From NCBI GenBank assembly GCA_903845085.1, contig CAIMWD010000027.1, positions 1-35,369 on the forward strand: a DNA stretch of 35,369 nt, read 5' to 3'. Of the stretch, positions 9,420-19,228 are shown in pieces; within the stretch, counting starts at the first letter, position 1, and every line of letters starts with the position of its first letter. A program made the position numbers and the translations under genes. Source of the stretch: an uncultured Acidimicrobiaceae bacterium (GTDB lineage Bacteria > Actinomycetota > Acidimicrobiia > Acidimicrobiales > Bog-793). The notes under the pieces were generated by a model, which did no database searches, was not told where the DNA came from, and worked only from the letters and a program-made list of their open reading frames with translations.

Positions 9420-9775
9420 TGGGTAGTACTTCAGATAGACCATCACGTCGTCGCTTTGGTGGCTCACCACCTGAACCTCACGTACTCAGCGAATCACTCG
9501 AACGACTACTCGCCATACAGCGTCTTGGCACAACAAATGAACTCGTCGAGCTGATCTCAAAGTGGAGAGAGCTGGTGGGTGAACGAATGGCGACGCATGC
9601 AACTCCCCGTAAAATTGAGGATGGGGAGTTGGTTGTCGCGGTCGATCATTCGGCTTGGGCCACTGAGCTGCGCGTAGGCGAAGCGCAGCTAATTTCGCGC
9701 CTAAAAATACAACTACCAAATGCCACGATTAATCGCCTAAAGGTACATGTTCGAACAGTTTCCGACGTAGAATGA
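9419..9775 (+). CDS. DUF721/DciA-like protein
   Basis: KWRELVGERMATHATPRKIEDGELVVAVDHSAWATELRVGEAQLISRLKIQLP is typical of DUF721; located between recF and gyrB. Confidence 0.85.
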   Translation: MGSTSDRPSRRRFGGSPPEPHVLSESLERLLAIQRLGTTNELVELISKWRELVGERMATHATPRKIEDGELVVAVDHSAWATELRVGEAQLISRLKIQLPNATINRLKVHVRTVSDVE

Positions 9776-9879
9776 ATACCCGAGGATCTCCCAAAAACAC
9801 TCACTGTTTTTGCAGGTAGAAGCCTAAAAAGTGTGAATCATCCAGGAGGCTTTGTACCGGTGTGTAAGGTCGAAAATCA

Positions 9880-11799
9880 ATGACGCCTGAGCCGTCGTAT
9901 GAGGCAAAGGACATCACCGTTCTCGAGGGCCTCGAACCAGTCCGGATGCGGCCCGGTATGTTCATCGGATCTACCTCGCTAAGTGGTCTTCACCATCTCA
10001 TCTGGGAGGTTGTGGACAACAGTGTGGATGAGTCGATGCAGGGATACTGCACCCGAATCGACGTGACTCTGCTAGCGAATGGTGGATGTCGCGTTGTCGA
10101 TAATGGACGCGGCATTCCAACTGACCCGCACGCCTCCGATCCCAAAAAATCGAGTGCGGAGATCGTACTGACCGTCCTCCACGCAGGAGGCAAGTTTGGT
10201 GGATCGGGCTACAAGGTCTCTGGTGGTCTGCATGGTGTCGGTATCTCCGTGGTAAATGCGCTCTCTGCGCGTCTTGATCTTGCGATCGATCGCGGTGGAA
10301 AGCGTCATGAGATGTCCTTTGAAAAGGGTGGGAATCCAACGGGACCGCTGAGGGTGACCGGGGATGCACCTCGGGGACGAACCGGCACCTCGGTGACATT
10401 TTGGCCAGACGACACCATCTTTGAGGAGACGGAGTTCCGGGCCCAGACGATTACTGAGCGACTTCAGATGATGGCGTTCTTGCAGCGCGGCCTCGAGATC
10501 CGTTTTGAGGACGAGCGCCCTGGTCACGAGCAGCAGGTGACCTTTAAGTACACGGGGGGTATCGAGGATTTCGTTAAACATCTGAACGAGTCAAAGGAGC
10601 CACTTTTTCGACGGGTTGCCTACTTTGAACAGGTCGAGGAGGCCCAAGAGGTCGAGATCGCGCTGCAATGGAACACCACCTATTACGAGAGCCTCCACTC
10701 CTTCGCAAACGGCATCGCGACCACCGAGGGTGGTATGCACGAGGAGGGATTTCGCAAGGCGCTCACCAATGTGGTCAACCGCTATGCGAGGGGGAAGAAT
10801 TCTCTGAAGGAGTCAGATACCAATCTCTCCGGTGAGGACATCCGGGAGGGACTCACTGGAATTATCTCGGTGCGTCTGCAAGAGCCGCAGTTTGAGGGTC
10901 AGACCAAGGGAAAGCTCGGCAACGTCTCCATCCGTTCGTTGGTCGAGCGCACCACGAATGAGAAACTCGCCGAGTGGTTAGATGAGAACCCCAAGGAGGC
11001 GAATCAGATCGTGCAGAAGGCGTTGCTTGCGCAGCGCGCGAGGATGGCCGCACGTAACGCACGTGATCTGACCCGTCGTAAGTCTGCACTTGATGGTGCG
11101 GGACTTCCAGGAAAACTGGTGGATTGCTCCTCGCGTGACGCGCGCGAGTCGGAGATATTTATCGTTGAGGGAAGTTCTGCGGCGGCCTCGGCACGAGACG
11201 CCCGCGATCCCCGGCGTCAGGCAATTCTGCCGATCCGCGGAAAGATTTTGAATGTGGAGAAGGCACGCGTCGACAAGATGCTGAAGAATGCCGAGATCCA
11301 GGCGTTGGTGATGGCCATTGGAGCGGGAATTGCCGATGATTTCGATGTCACCAAGGCTCGCTATAACAAGATCATCATCCTGGCGGACGCAGATGTCGAT
11401 GGTTCACACATCCGTACCCTGCTTCTTACCTTCTTCCTTCGACAGATGCGCCCGCTAATTGAGGCTGGCTTTGTCTATGCCGCTCAGCCACCGCTTTATT
11501 CCACGCTGGTTGGGAACTCGAAGGTGTATCTAAAAGACGACTCTGCTCGTGCGCGTTTTCTCGAGGAGCACCCGAATCACAAACAAGACTTCCAACGGCT
11601 GAAGGGACTCGGCGAGATGGATTTCGCCGAACTTCGCGACACCACAATGGATGCAACGAAGCGATCGCTTCTTCAGATAACGATGGAACAGGCCAGCCTC
11701 GCCGATTCAACCTGTTCCACGTTGATGGGTGATGACGTCGAAGTTCGTCGTCGTTTCATTCAGATGAATGCGAAAGACGTCCGATTTCTTGACATCTGA
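9880..11799 (+). CDS. gyrB: DNA gyrase subunit B
   Basis: VRMRPGMFIGSTSLSGLHHLIWEVVDNSVDE, EGSSAAASARDARDPRRQAILPIRGKILNVEKA, DADVDGSHIRTLLLTFF, KDVRFLDI C-terminus. Confidence 0.98.
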   Translation: MTPEPSYEAKDITVLEGLEPVRMRPGMFIGSTSLSGLHHLIWEVVDNSVDESMQGYCTRIDVTLLANGGCRVVDNGRGIPTDPHASDPKKSSAEIVLTVLHAGGKFGGSGYKVSGGLHGVGISVVNALSARLDLAIDRGGKRHEMSFEKGGNPTGPLRVTGDAPRGRTGTSVTFWPDDTIFEETEFRAQTITERLQMMAFLQRGLEIRFEDERPGHEQQVTFKYTGGIEDFVKHLNESKEPLFRRVAYFEQVEEAQEVEIALQWNTTYYESLHSFANGIATTEGGMHEEGFRKALTNVVNRYARGKNSLKESDTNLSGEDIREGLTGIISVRLQEPQFEGQTKGKLGNVSIRSLVERTTNEKLAEWLDENPKEANQIVQKALLAQRARMAARNARDLTRRKSALDGAGLPGKLVDCSSRDARESEIFIVEGSSAAASARDARDPRRQAILPIRGKILNVEKARVDKMLKNAEIQALVMAIGAGIADDFDVTKARYNKIIILADADVDGSHIRTLLLTFFLRQMRPLIEAGFVYAAQPPLYSTLVGNSKVYLKDDSARARFLEEHPNHKQDFQRLKGLGEMDFAELRDTTMDATKRSLLQITMEQASLADSTCSTLMGDDVEVRRRFIQMNAKDVRFLDI

Positions 11800-11880
11800 T
11801 GCCCTCCTTCGACAGTTATCGCAACAGCCCAGTGTGCGGAAAAGCAATTTGGTTTCTAGGTACGGGAGGATGAGCCAGTA

Positions 11881-14355
11881 ATGGCCCCACCGAGTAATAA
11901 CGACGAACAGCCCGAGGTCGAACTGGGCGCGGGAATCGAGCCAGTGGAGATTCAAGAGGAGATGGAGCGCTCCTTCCTTGAGTATTCAATGTCGGTCATC
12001 GTGTCGCGCGCGCTTCCGGACGTCCGAGATGGTCTCAAACCGGTGCACCGCCGCATCCTCTATGGCATGTGGGATACGGGCCTTCGTCCCGATCGGCCGC
12101 ATGTCAAGTGCGCGAAAGTTGTCGGTGATGTCATGGGTCGATTCCACCCCCATGGCGACTCCGCTCTCTATGACGCTCTTGCGCGGATGGCACAGGATTT
12201 CAGTCTTCGTCATCCACTCATCGATGGTCACGGTAACTTCGGCGCGCCTGGCCCAAATGCCGGGCCAGCAGCGATGCGATACACTGAATCGCGCCTCGCG
12301 CCGCTGGCGCTCGCGCTTTTGGAATCGATCGATGAGAACACGGTTGACTTCACCTCAAACTATGACGGGTCCGACGAGGAGCCGACCGTTCTTCCGGCGC
12401 GCTTCCCGAACCTGCTGGTTAACGGTTCGCAGGGTATTGCGGTTGGAATGGCAACAAACATCCCACCGCACAACCTCGGTGAGGTGATCGACGCGACGCT
12501 GCACCTGATCGAGCACCCTGATTCCACCTCAGATGACCTCATGACCTTCGTGAAGGGTCCCGACTTCCCTACCGGCGGCCTCATTTTGGGCCGTTCGGGC
12601 ATCGTTGACGCCTATCGCACCGGCCGTGGTTCGGTGAAGATGCGCGCGGTCGCAGAGATCTTGGAGGGCAAGAACGGCACCTCTCAGATCGTGGTCAGTG
12701 AGATCCCGTATCAGACCGCCGTCGATACGATCGCAGAACGGATCGGGGAGCTCTCTGATTCGGGTGATCTCACTGGTATTAGTGGGATCCAAGATGATTC
12801 TGCAGGTGGAAAGCCCCGCCTTGTCATCACATTAAAGCGCGATGCGAATGCCAACGTGGTATTGAACAATCTCTACAAGCAGACGCCGCTGCAGACGAGT
12901 TTTGGTGTGCACATGTTGGCACTTGTTGACAATGTTCCGCGCATCGTGAATTTGGCAGACGCCCTCACCGCCTACGTCGCGCATCAGGTGGAGGTAGTCA
13001 CCCGCCGGACACAGTTCCGCCTTGATAAGGCTGCTGCACGTGCTCACATCGTTGAGGGTTTGCTGCGCGCGATTGACATGCTGGATGCCGTTATTGCGAC
13101 GATCCGCGGTTCACAAGACCGCGGAGAGGCGCGTATCAACTTGATGGCAGAGCCCTTCCTCTTTAGTGAGGATCAGGCAAATCACATCCTGGATATGACG
13201 CTTGGTCGACTGACGCGAATTGGGCGAAACGAGCTAGAAGATGAGATGGCGCAGCTTCGTCTGACCATCTCAGAGCTCGAGGCGATTCTCTCTGATCCTG
13301 CGCTCCTGCGCTCGGTGATCTCTGAGGAGCTTGCCTCGGTCCGTTCGAAGTTTGCGACGCCGAGACGCACGCAGATTGTGCACGACCCCGGTGACATCAA
13401 TGCGGATGACCTCATCGAAGACGACGAGCTCGTTGTCACCCTGACCCGCGCTGGCTATATCAAGTCAGTGAGTGCGGATGCCTTCCGTGCCCAGGGCCGC
13501 GGTGGGCGCGGAGTGCGAGGTGCAACGCTGAAGGAGGAGGATTTTGTTGAGGAGATCGTGCATACGAGCTCACTTGCCTTCCTTCTTCTCTTCTCCAACC
13601 GTGGCAAGGTCTACCGCTTGCGCGCCTATGAGATCCCTGTCAAGGAACGGAATGCGCGTGGCACTCCAGTAGTGAACCTGATCTCGCTCGATTCGGACGA
13701 GAAGATAGAGGCGATCGTCGAGACAAAGACATTTGATCCCGATCGTTATCTCATCTTCGCGACGAAGTCGGGTGTGGTGAAGAAGACCCCCTTTAGTGAG
13801 TATGACAAGTCGCGCCGCGAGGGTCTGATCGCGCTGGGTCTACGCGATGGCGATGAGCTAGTTCGCGTTCTTCCCACGGGCGCTGACGATGACGTCTTTA
13901 TTGTTACTCGTCAGGGCACGGCTATCCGATTCAAAGAATCCGACGTGCGGTCAATGGGACGTGGAGCGGCAGGTGTACGTGGCATCCGGCTGAGGGATGG
14001 TGACGAGGTCGTCTCCTGCGAGGTGACCCGTGAGGATGCCGATCTTGTCATCGTGACGGATGAGGGTTTCGGTAAGCGCACGAAGCTGGATCACTTTCAC
14101 GTGCAGGGACGTGGTGGTCAGGGAGTGCGCGGTATAAAACTCACCGCACGACGAGGGTATGTCGTTGGCGCACTTATGGCTGATATCACCGAGGAGCTCT
14201 TGATCGCCTCCTCCTCAGGTGTTGTTATTCGAATGCCGGTACGCGAGATCTCCGCTCAGGGCAGAGATGCCACTGGAGTGCGGGTCATGGCACTCGATGA
14301 AGGACAGAGCGTCGCCGCAGTCGCGGCGGTTGTCACCGAAGTTGCAGAGGATTAA
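11881..14355 (+). CDS. gyrA: DNA gyrase subunit A
   Basis: [72 protein letters not shown], GyrA box QGRGGRG. Confidence 0.98.
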   Translation: MAPPSNNDEQPEVELGAGIEPVEIQEEMERSFLEYSMSVIVSRALPDVRDGLKPVHRRILYGMWDTGLRPDRPHVKCAKVVGDVMGRFHPHGDSALYDALARMAQDFSLRHPLIDGHGNFGAPGPNAGPAAMRYTESRLAPLALALLESIDENTVDFTSNYDGSDEEPTVLPARFPNLLVNGSQGIAVGMATNIPPHNLGEVIDATLHLIEHPDSTSDDLMTFVKGPDFPTGGLILGRSGIVDAYRTGRGSVKMRAVAEILEGKNGTSQIVVSEIPYQTAVDTIAERIGELSDSGDLTGISGIQDDSAGGKPRLVITLKRDANANVVLNNLYKQTPLQTSFGVHMLALVDNVPRIVNLADALTAYVAHQVEVVTRRTQFRLDKAAARAHIVEGLLRAIDMLDAVIATIRGSQDRGEARINLMAEPFLFSEDQANHILDMTLGRLTRIGRNELEDEMAQLRLTISELEAILSDPALLRSVISEELASVRSKFATPRRTQIVHDPGDINADDLIEDDELVVTLTRAGYIKSVSADAFRAQGRGGRGVRGATLKEEDFVEEIVHTSSLAFLLLFSNRGKVYRLRAYEIPVKERNARGTPVVNLISLDSDEKIEAIVETKTFDPDRYLIFATKSGVVKKTPFSEYDKSRREGLIALGLRDGDELVRVLPTGADDDVFIVTRQGTAIRFKESDVRSMGRGAAGVRGIRLRDGDEVVSCEVTREDADLVIVTDEGFGKRTKLDHFHVQGRGGQGVRGIKLTARRGYVVGALMADITEELLIASSSGVVIRMPVREISAQGRDATGVRVMALDEGQSVAAVAAVVTEVAED

Positions 14356-14421
14356 GGGTTTCGCCACCTACCAACGCAATTTCACGATCGCCTATGCTGG
14401 TGTACCCTTAATACCTCCTAA

Positions 14422-14498
14422 GGGGCTATAGCTCAGTCGGTTAGAGCGCAGCACTGATAATGCTGAGGTCACAAGTTCGATTCTTGTTAGCCCCACCA
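14422..14498 (+). tRNA. tRNA-Ile (GAT), encoded CCA
   Basis: GGGGCTA acceptor pairs with TAGCCCC, anticodon loop CTGATAA with GAT at 14456-14458, TTCGATTC T-loop, 3' ACCA. Downstream of gyrA as in many actinobacteria. Confidence 0.96.
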
Positions 14499-15375
14499 CG
14501 AATTCCCAGTTCACGTTGTATGAATGAAATATCCTCCAAATTGATGTCTACCCTCGTTGAGAGGCACTTTTGAAGTCGGAATCGCATTGCCGGCGTGGCA
14601 TGGTGGTCGATTTACTGCGGGTTTGATAAAGACGTAATCAATGAGGCAGCGAGAACTGGAAATTTTTCTGGAATTCAGCAGCGCTGGCGTCCGCGCTCGC
14701 GAGTGGAATTGGCGGATTTAGCACCTTTCATTATCCTGTCAGCCCAAGGCATGAAGGTTGGGGGCTTATTCGGGTATGGGTGTTCTCCGTCTATCTAATT
14801 GAATGTTGAGGAGAAGTGAAGCATCAGAGATGAGAGCCCCATTACTCTCTGCAAATTTCAGCTCGTGATCCTCTGAGGCGGGACATTGGCGTCTGATGAG
14901 ATTTAAAGGAGAGCGAGTTGTCGTCTCCGTTGCCTTCCAGCGTCAACAGCAATCAATGATCGACGGGGGAATGGCGCCAGCGATCAGCGACCTCGACTTT
15001 CGACTGCGAACTCTGACGATCTTTGGCGGTATTCGTAGCGTGACACGATCGCTTGGCATTACGGATTAATTGACAGTATGGGTCTTCCTGGTCGCCCGCG
15101 GTAGCCCGACATTGGAGGCGGTCACCGGTGGCTATGAGAAAACATCCGCTGTACGTCTTTGCTGGCCGCTGGTACGTAGCCCTGCTTGGCACAAGTGTGG
15201 TGAACACGAGAGCGGGTTAAATAAAATCTCATAGGGCGGAAGTTCAATTGTGGGGCCCTCTTGACGGTGGGCGCGGGGGTGATAAGGGTCGCTACGATCG
15301 TGGGCGGAGGTTCCTGAACTGACCTATTTCACTTCGTATTGGGGATATCCGTGGTTTGCCGTCGCGGGCGCAATT

Positions 15376-16275
15376 GTGCTGCTTGTGCACGAGATTGGAT
15401 TGCGTTCGCTCAACCACCGATCGGTGCCCGCGCACGCACTGCGACGACGTCGCAAGATGTGGCGTTCCTACGCTGGAATCTTCCTAGTGGTATTAAGTAT
15501 TGTCTCACCGCTCGAGTACTGGTCGATGGAGTACTTCTGGGTGCACATGCTCCAACACGTGACAGTCATGCTGGCGGCGCCCGCCCTCTACGTTGGAGGT
15601 GCGCCGTGGATCCCGCTCTTACACGCGCTGCCGGTCTCCTTTCGGCGCAGGGTCCTTCGACATATATTTCTTCGACCCCAGCGACACCCTCTGCGGCGCT
15701 TTATGTCGTGGTTGATGCATCCGTGGACCGGTATCGTCATCTTCAATATCGTCATGATCATCTGGATGATCCCGAAGATCTTTGATCCGGTAATGGCTCA
15801 TATGGATCTGCACGTGACATTGATGCTCTCCAGCTTCTTCCTCTCGGGTCTGCTCTTTTGGGTCCAATTCATCCCCTCGCATCCGATAAGGATCACCCTT
15901 TCACCCTTCGCTCGGGTGGGCGCATTGGCAATCACCAACGTGGTGATGACGATCATCGCGATGGCAATTAGTTTCTTTACCAACGGACCGCTCTACACCT
16001 TCGGAATTGCAATGCCAGGAATGGCTTCGATGGCGATGCCCATGACGACATTGAATCGCTTTGCTGATCAACAGATCGGCGCGGCGATTCTGTGGGTCTG
16101 TGGCGACTTTTGGTGTTATCCGGCGATCGTGACAACAATTCATCGATATATCCGCAGCGATCGCGAGAACTCCTCGGGCGTTTTCGATCGAGTTCTTGGC
16201 GGTCGCCATCGTGATGAACCAGTGGATCTGCGTACTCCACATGAGATCCTCGGGCGGACGCCACCACCACGGTGA
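15376..16275 (+). CDS. Cytochrome c oxidase assembly CtaG/Caa3-type polytopic membrane protein; true start may lie upstream (e.g. CTG 15319)
   Basis: Multiple TM segments and the family-like pattern SPLEYWSMEYFWVHMLQHVTVMLAAPALYVGGAPW; the in-frame region upstream encodes an additional hydrophobic segment. Confidence 0.78.
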   Translation: MLLVHEIGLRSLNHRSVPAHALRRRRKMWRSYAGIFLVVLSIVSPLEYWSMEYFWVHMLQHVTVMLAAPALYVGGAPWIPLLHALPVSFRRRVLRHIFLRPQRHPLRRFMSWLMHPWTGIVIFNIVMIIWMIPKIFDPVMAHMDLHVTLMLSSFFLSGLLFWVQFIPSHPIRITLSPFARVGALAITNVVMTIIAMAISFFTNGPLYTFGIAMPGMASMAMPMTTLNRFADQQIGAAILWVCGDFWCYPAIVTTIHRYIRSDRENSSGVFDRVLGGRHRDEPVDLRTPHEILGRTPPPR

Positions 16276-16351
16276 ACCCTCCGCCGTTGGTGCGGTGGGA
16301 GTGAGCAACAGAGCTGATTCTCTCGCTGAATTCGCTGCTTAGGATGAGCAG

Positions 16352-16846
16352 ATGCGTCTCCTGCTCCTTCGAGGTTTACCTCCTCTCATCGTCGCACTCC
16401 TCTCCCTTCTATCGAATCCAGCTCTCGCTGCATCGTCAACGCAGGTGATCTTCACCTCCGTCACCCTTACCGCGACGAAAAGTGGCGGGGACACTGCGAT
16501 CTCGCTAAAGGTACAGAACCGTGGCGCATCGGCGGTGAGCGTGACAGCGGTCAGCTCTCGTATTGCAGAGGGGGCAATGTTGTTCACGGATGTAAATTTG
16601 TTGCAGGGTATCCATCAGATGGTGGGCCTGCCAAACATCTCCGTTCGCGCAGGCGGGGTTCAAACATTTGGCTTCAGGGGCATCGGTGCAATGTTGGCAG
16701 GAGTGACACAGTCGCTGCGAAGAGGCGAGATTGTGCCGCTTGCCGTTCATTGGAATAACGCCGCCGGGTCACATGTGGCGCAGGTGTGGGCCCGAGTCAT
16801 CCTGGCGCCAGCGCATATTAATTTTGGAATGTCCGGGAAGGCTTAA
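16352..16846 (+). CDS. Secreted PCu(A)C-like domain protein
   Basis: N-terminal signal peptide (LLLLRGLPPLIVALLSLLSNPALA), beta-sandwich pattern ISVRAGGVQTFGFRGIGAMLAGVTQSLRRGEIVPLAVHW resembling PCuAC ('VPAGG..L.PGG.H.ML.GL..PL..GD.VPL'). Confidence 0.6.
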   Translation: MRLLLLRGLPPLIVALLSLLSNPALAASSTQVIFTSVTLTATKSGGDTAISLKVQNRGASAVSVTAVSSRIAEGAMLFTDVNLLQGIHQMVGLPNISVRAGGVQTFGFRGIGAMLAGVTQSLRRGEIVPLAVHWNNAAGSHVAQVWARVILAPAHINFGMSGKA

Positions 16847-16869
16847 TCCGTGACCCTTGTGGGGGGGGG

Positions 16870-17859
16870 TTACTGCGGACGGATGTCAAGCCGTAGATCA
16901 TCGCCAAACGGCTGCACCGATGCGATCTTTCCTCGCCATAGCTTGCTCATCTCCTGCACCCCTTGGCCAGCGAACATGCTTTTCGCGTCGTCACCGCCAA
17001 AGATGGCAGGCGCGAGATAGATCAGATACTGATTGACGAGACCCGCATGATGAAATGTGGAGGCGACTTGGGCGCCACCCTCGACGAGAAGTTGGAGAAC
17101 ACCACGCGCACCAAGTTCGTCAAGTATTGGTTCTAAAGGCCCGGAGCGCTCGAGAGCTGGTAGCACGTTCGCTCCCTCGGAAATGGTGCCGAGGACGATA
17201 CGGAGGGGATCGCGTCCCTCCACCTCACGGACATCAAGTCGAGGATTATCTGCTCGGACCGTTCCCGCTCCGACCAATATGGCATCACTCTCGGAACGCA
17301 GTCGGTGGACATCTCGTCGTGCCTCAGGTCCCGTGATCCAGACACTGTCTCCGCTCGGTCCAGCGATCTTTCCATCGAGTGAACTAGCAAGCTTCAAGAC
17401 GACCCAGGGACGTCCCGTCGATCGATGAGTGAGATAGGGCAGGAGCGATTCTTTGACCGCAGGGTCATCGAGTATCACAACTTCAACCCCTGCAGCTCGG
17501 AGCCGATCGGCACCGGTACCGTTCACCTTTGGATCGGGGTCAGCGATGCCGATGACCACTCTGGCGACACCCGCAGCGATGAGCGCATCGGCACAGGGTG
17601 GTGTGCGTCCAAAGTGCGCGCAGGGTTCGAGCGTCACATAGACGGTCGCCCCTCGTGCATGGGCACCGGCGCGGGAAAGTGCAACCGCCTCGGCATGGGG
17701 ACCACCCGGAGGCTCAGTCGCACCAAGAAAACGCTCACCCTCTGTGGTGCGAACAACACATCCCACCCATGGATTGGGAGAGGTTGTTGCTCGTACACTC
17801 ATCCCTAGTTCGAGTGCGCCTGACATCTCCTGCGCATCGGAGAAGATGTCAGCCACCAT
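16870..17859 (-). CDS. ribD: Bifunctional riboflavin biosynthesis deaminase/reductase RibD
   Basis: TSPNPWVGCVV, GGPHAEAVAL (HAE), VTLEPCAHFGRTPPCADALIAAGV (zinc deaminase), reductase domain RPWVVLKLASSLDGKIA. The ORF-track start 17994 overlaps the upstream gene; ATG at 17859 or 17826 is more plausible. Confidence 0.93.
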   Translation of the reverse strand: MVADIFSDAQEMSGALELGMSVRATTSPNPWVGCVVRTTEGERFLGATEPPGGPHAEAVALSRAGAHARGATVYVTLEPCAHFGRTPPCADALIAAGVARVVIGIADPDPKVNGTGADRLRAAGVEVVILDDPAVKESLLPYLTHRSTGRPWVVLKLASSLDGKIAGPSGDSVWITGPEARRDVHRLRSESDAILVGAGTVRADNPRLDVREVEGRDPLRIVLGTISEGANVLPALERSGPLEPILDELGARGVLQLLVEGGAQVASTFHHAGLVNQYLIYLAPAIFGGDDAKSMFAGQGVQEMSKLWRGKIASVQPFGDDLRLDIRPQ

Positions 17860-18517
17860 GCGTGGGCTCCTCGCTCCAACGATCGAATCGCATAACCTCA
17901 TCGAGTGGGCGCCGCGGCGCTCGTTGAAAGCGATCACCAAGGAGGTGGCCGACGGCGATGAGTGCGACCTGTCGGAGATCATCGGGTAACTCAAGGATGG
18001 CCGCCATCTCTCGCTCCTCGCGCAGCTGCGCGGTCATGAGGCAACTGCCAAGTCCGTGGAGTCGCAGAGCCAGCTGAAGGTTCCACACCGCCGGAAAGAC
18101 AGAGCCGAAGGAACTTGCGAGCGCGTAGTTGGAGCCGTCAAACCACTGGGGGGGCTTGAACGCCGCGACGATGAGGGCGGGAACTCGTTCCAGGTGGTCC
18201 CAAAAGACTCCGGAGGATGCGAGCGTGCGTTGCGCTCCTAGGTCGCCACTCTCAGCGAGCTCACGGATATTGGCGGCGAAGGCGGCATTTGTCCGTCCGT
18301 ACAGTTCGCCAATTCGTTCGCGCTGTGTCGCATCTGTCACGATGATCCAACGCCAGCTCTGTTCGTCCGCACCGTTGGGCGCCTGCAACGCGATCTCAAG
18401 TGAGGCACGGAGCAGATCGATTGCGACAGGGCGATCGAGGTCGAGCCGCCGGCGCACCGATCGCGTCGTCGTCAGCAGCTCAAGGGGCGAGATCGAGGAG
18501 TTCAGGCGGTCACTCAC
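17849..18517 (-). CDS. Nitroreductase-family FMN oxidoreductase
   Basis: TTTRSVRRRLDLDRPVAIDLLRASLEIALQAPNGADEQSWRWIIVTD, LRLHGLGSCLMTA.. typical of the nitroreductase family. Confidence 0.85.
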   Translation of the reverse strand: MSDRLNSSISPLELLTTTRSVRRRLDLDRPVAIDLLRASLEIALQAPNGADEQSWRWIIVTDATQRERIGELYGRTNAAFAANIRELAESGDLGAQRTLASSGVFWDHLERVPALIVAAFKPPQWFDGSNYALASSFGSVFPAVWNLQLALRLHGLGSCLMTAQLREEREMAAILELPDDLRQVALIAVGHLLGDRFQRAPRRPLDEVMRFDRWSEEPTHGG

Positions 18518-18555
18518 AGGGCCATGTTAGGGGTCGTAGTCGATAGCCTCTGTGG

Positions 18556-19218
18556 ATGCCTCCAGTCCTCACTATTGATGTCGAGTTTCCCGATCATCGC
18601 GTGGATGATCCGCACGGAGCACTCGATGCGATTGTTGCGCTCTGCCACGAGCGCGAGGTGCCCGCGACATTTTTTGTGCAGGGTCGATGGGCGTTGGCAT
18701 TTCCTGATCGGATTGCAGAATTACTCGCCGCGGGTCATTCGGTCGGTCTCCACGGTTTCTCTCATATCGATTATCGACGCCTCACCACCTCAGGCATCCG
18801 AGCGGAGCTCGAAGACGGAATGAATGCACTAACGGCTGCGGCACCCGATCTTGTGATCCGCTATCTACGCCTGCCATATGGCTATGGAGGAGATGAACCG
18901 CAGATCACCAATGTGATTGAGGAGTTCGGACTGACGGTGGTCGGTTGGGACATCTCGACCTTTGACTGGGATAGTTCGCTCTCGTTCTCGCTCAGCCTCG
19001 ATCGGGCTCGCCTGGTGATTCCAAATGGCGGCATCGTCCTCTTTCATTCGTGGCCACCGCGCACCGCGGAACTAATCGAAGGTCTTCTCGATGCCACGAC
19101 GGATGGGCTGAGTGCGCTCGATGATGTGGTGCTGCTGGGCCACCAACCGAACGGACGAACGATGCACGTGGCGAGGATGGATCCTCCGCGCCACGTGCAT
19201 CGGAGTGACCGCGGCTAA
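18556..19218 (+). CDS. Polysaccharide deacetylase (NodB-fold) family protein
   Basis: LTIDVEF motif, ATFFVQGRWA, HSVGLHGFSHIDYRRL, IRYLRLPYGYG, VVGWDISTFDWD. Confidence 0.88.
   Translation: MPPVLTIDVEFPDHRVDDPHGALDAIVALCHEREVPATFFVQGRWALAFPDRIAELLAAGHSVGLHGFSHIDYRRLTTSGIRAELEDGMNALTAAAPDLVIRYLRLPYGYGGDEPQITNVIEEFGLTVVGWDISTFDWDSSLSFSLSLDRARLVIPNGGIVLFHSWPPRTAELIEGLLDATTDGLSALDDVVLLGHQPNGRTMHVARMDPPRHVHRSDRG
19162..19200. repeat. Inverted repeat with 12-bp perfect arms (ATGCACGTGGCG ... CGCCACGTGCAT)
   Basis: Arms 19162-19173 and 19189-19200; the spacer itself contains AGGAT/ATCCT. Confidence 0.9.
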
Positions 19219-19228
19219 GCCGAGATTG

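Noticed and set aside
11881-14355. Possible intein or fluoroquinolone-resistance substitutions in GyrA/GyrB
   Set aside because: Both frames are contiguous with no intein motifs; the [14 protein letters not shown] keeps Ser and Asp at the classical positions.
14422-14498. Integrated element using the tRNA-Ile 3' end as att site
   Set aside because: No direct repeat of the tRNA 3' end and no integrase found downstream by eye.
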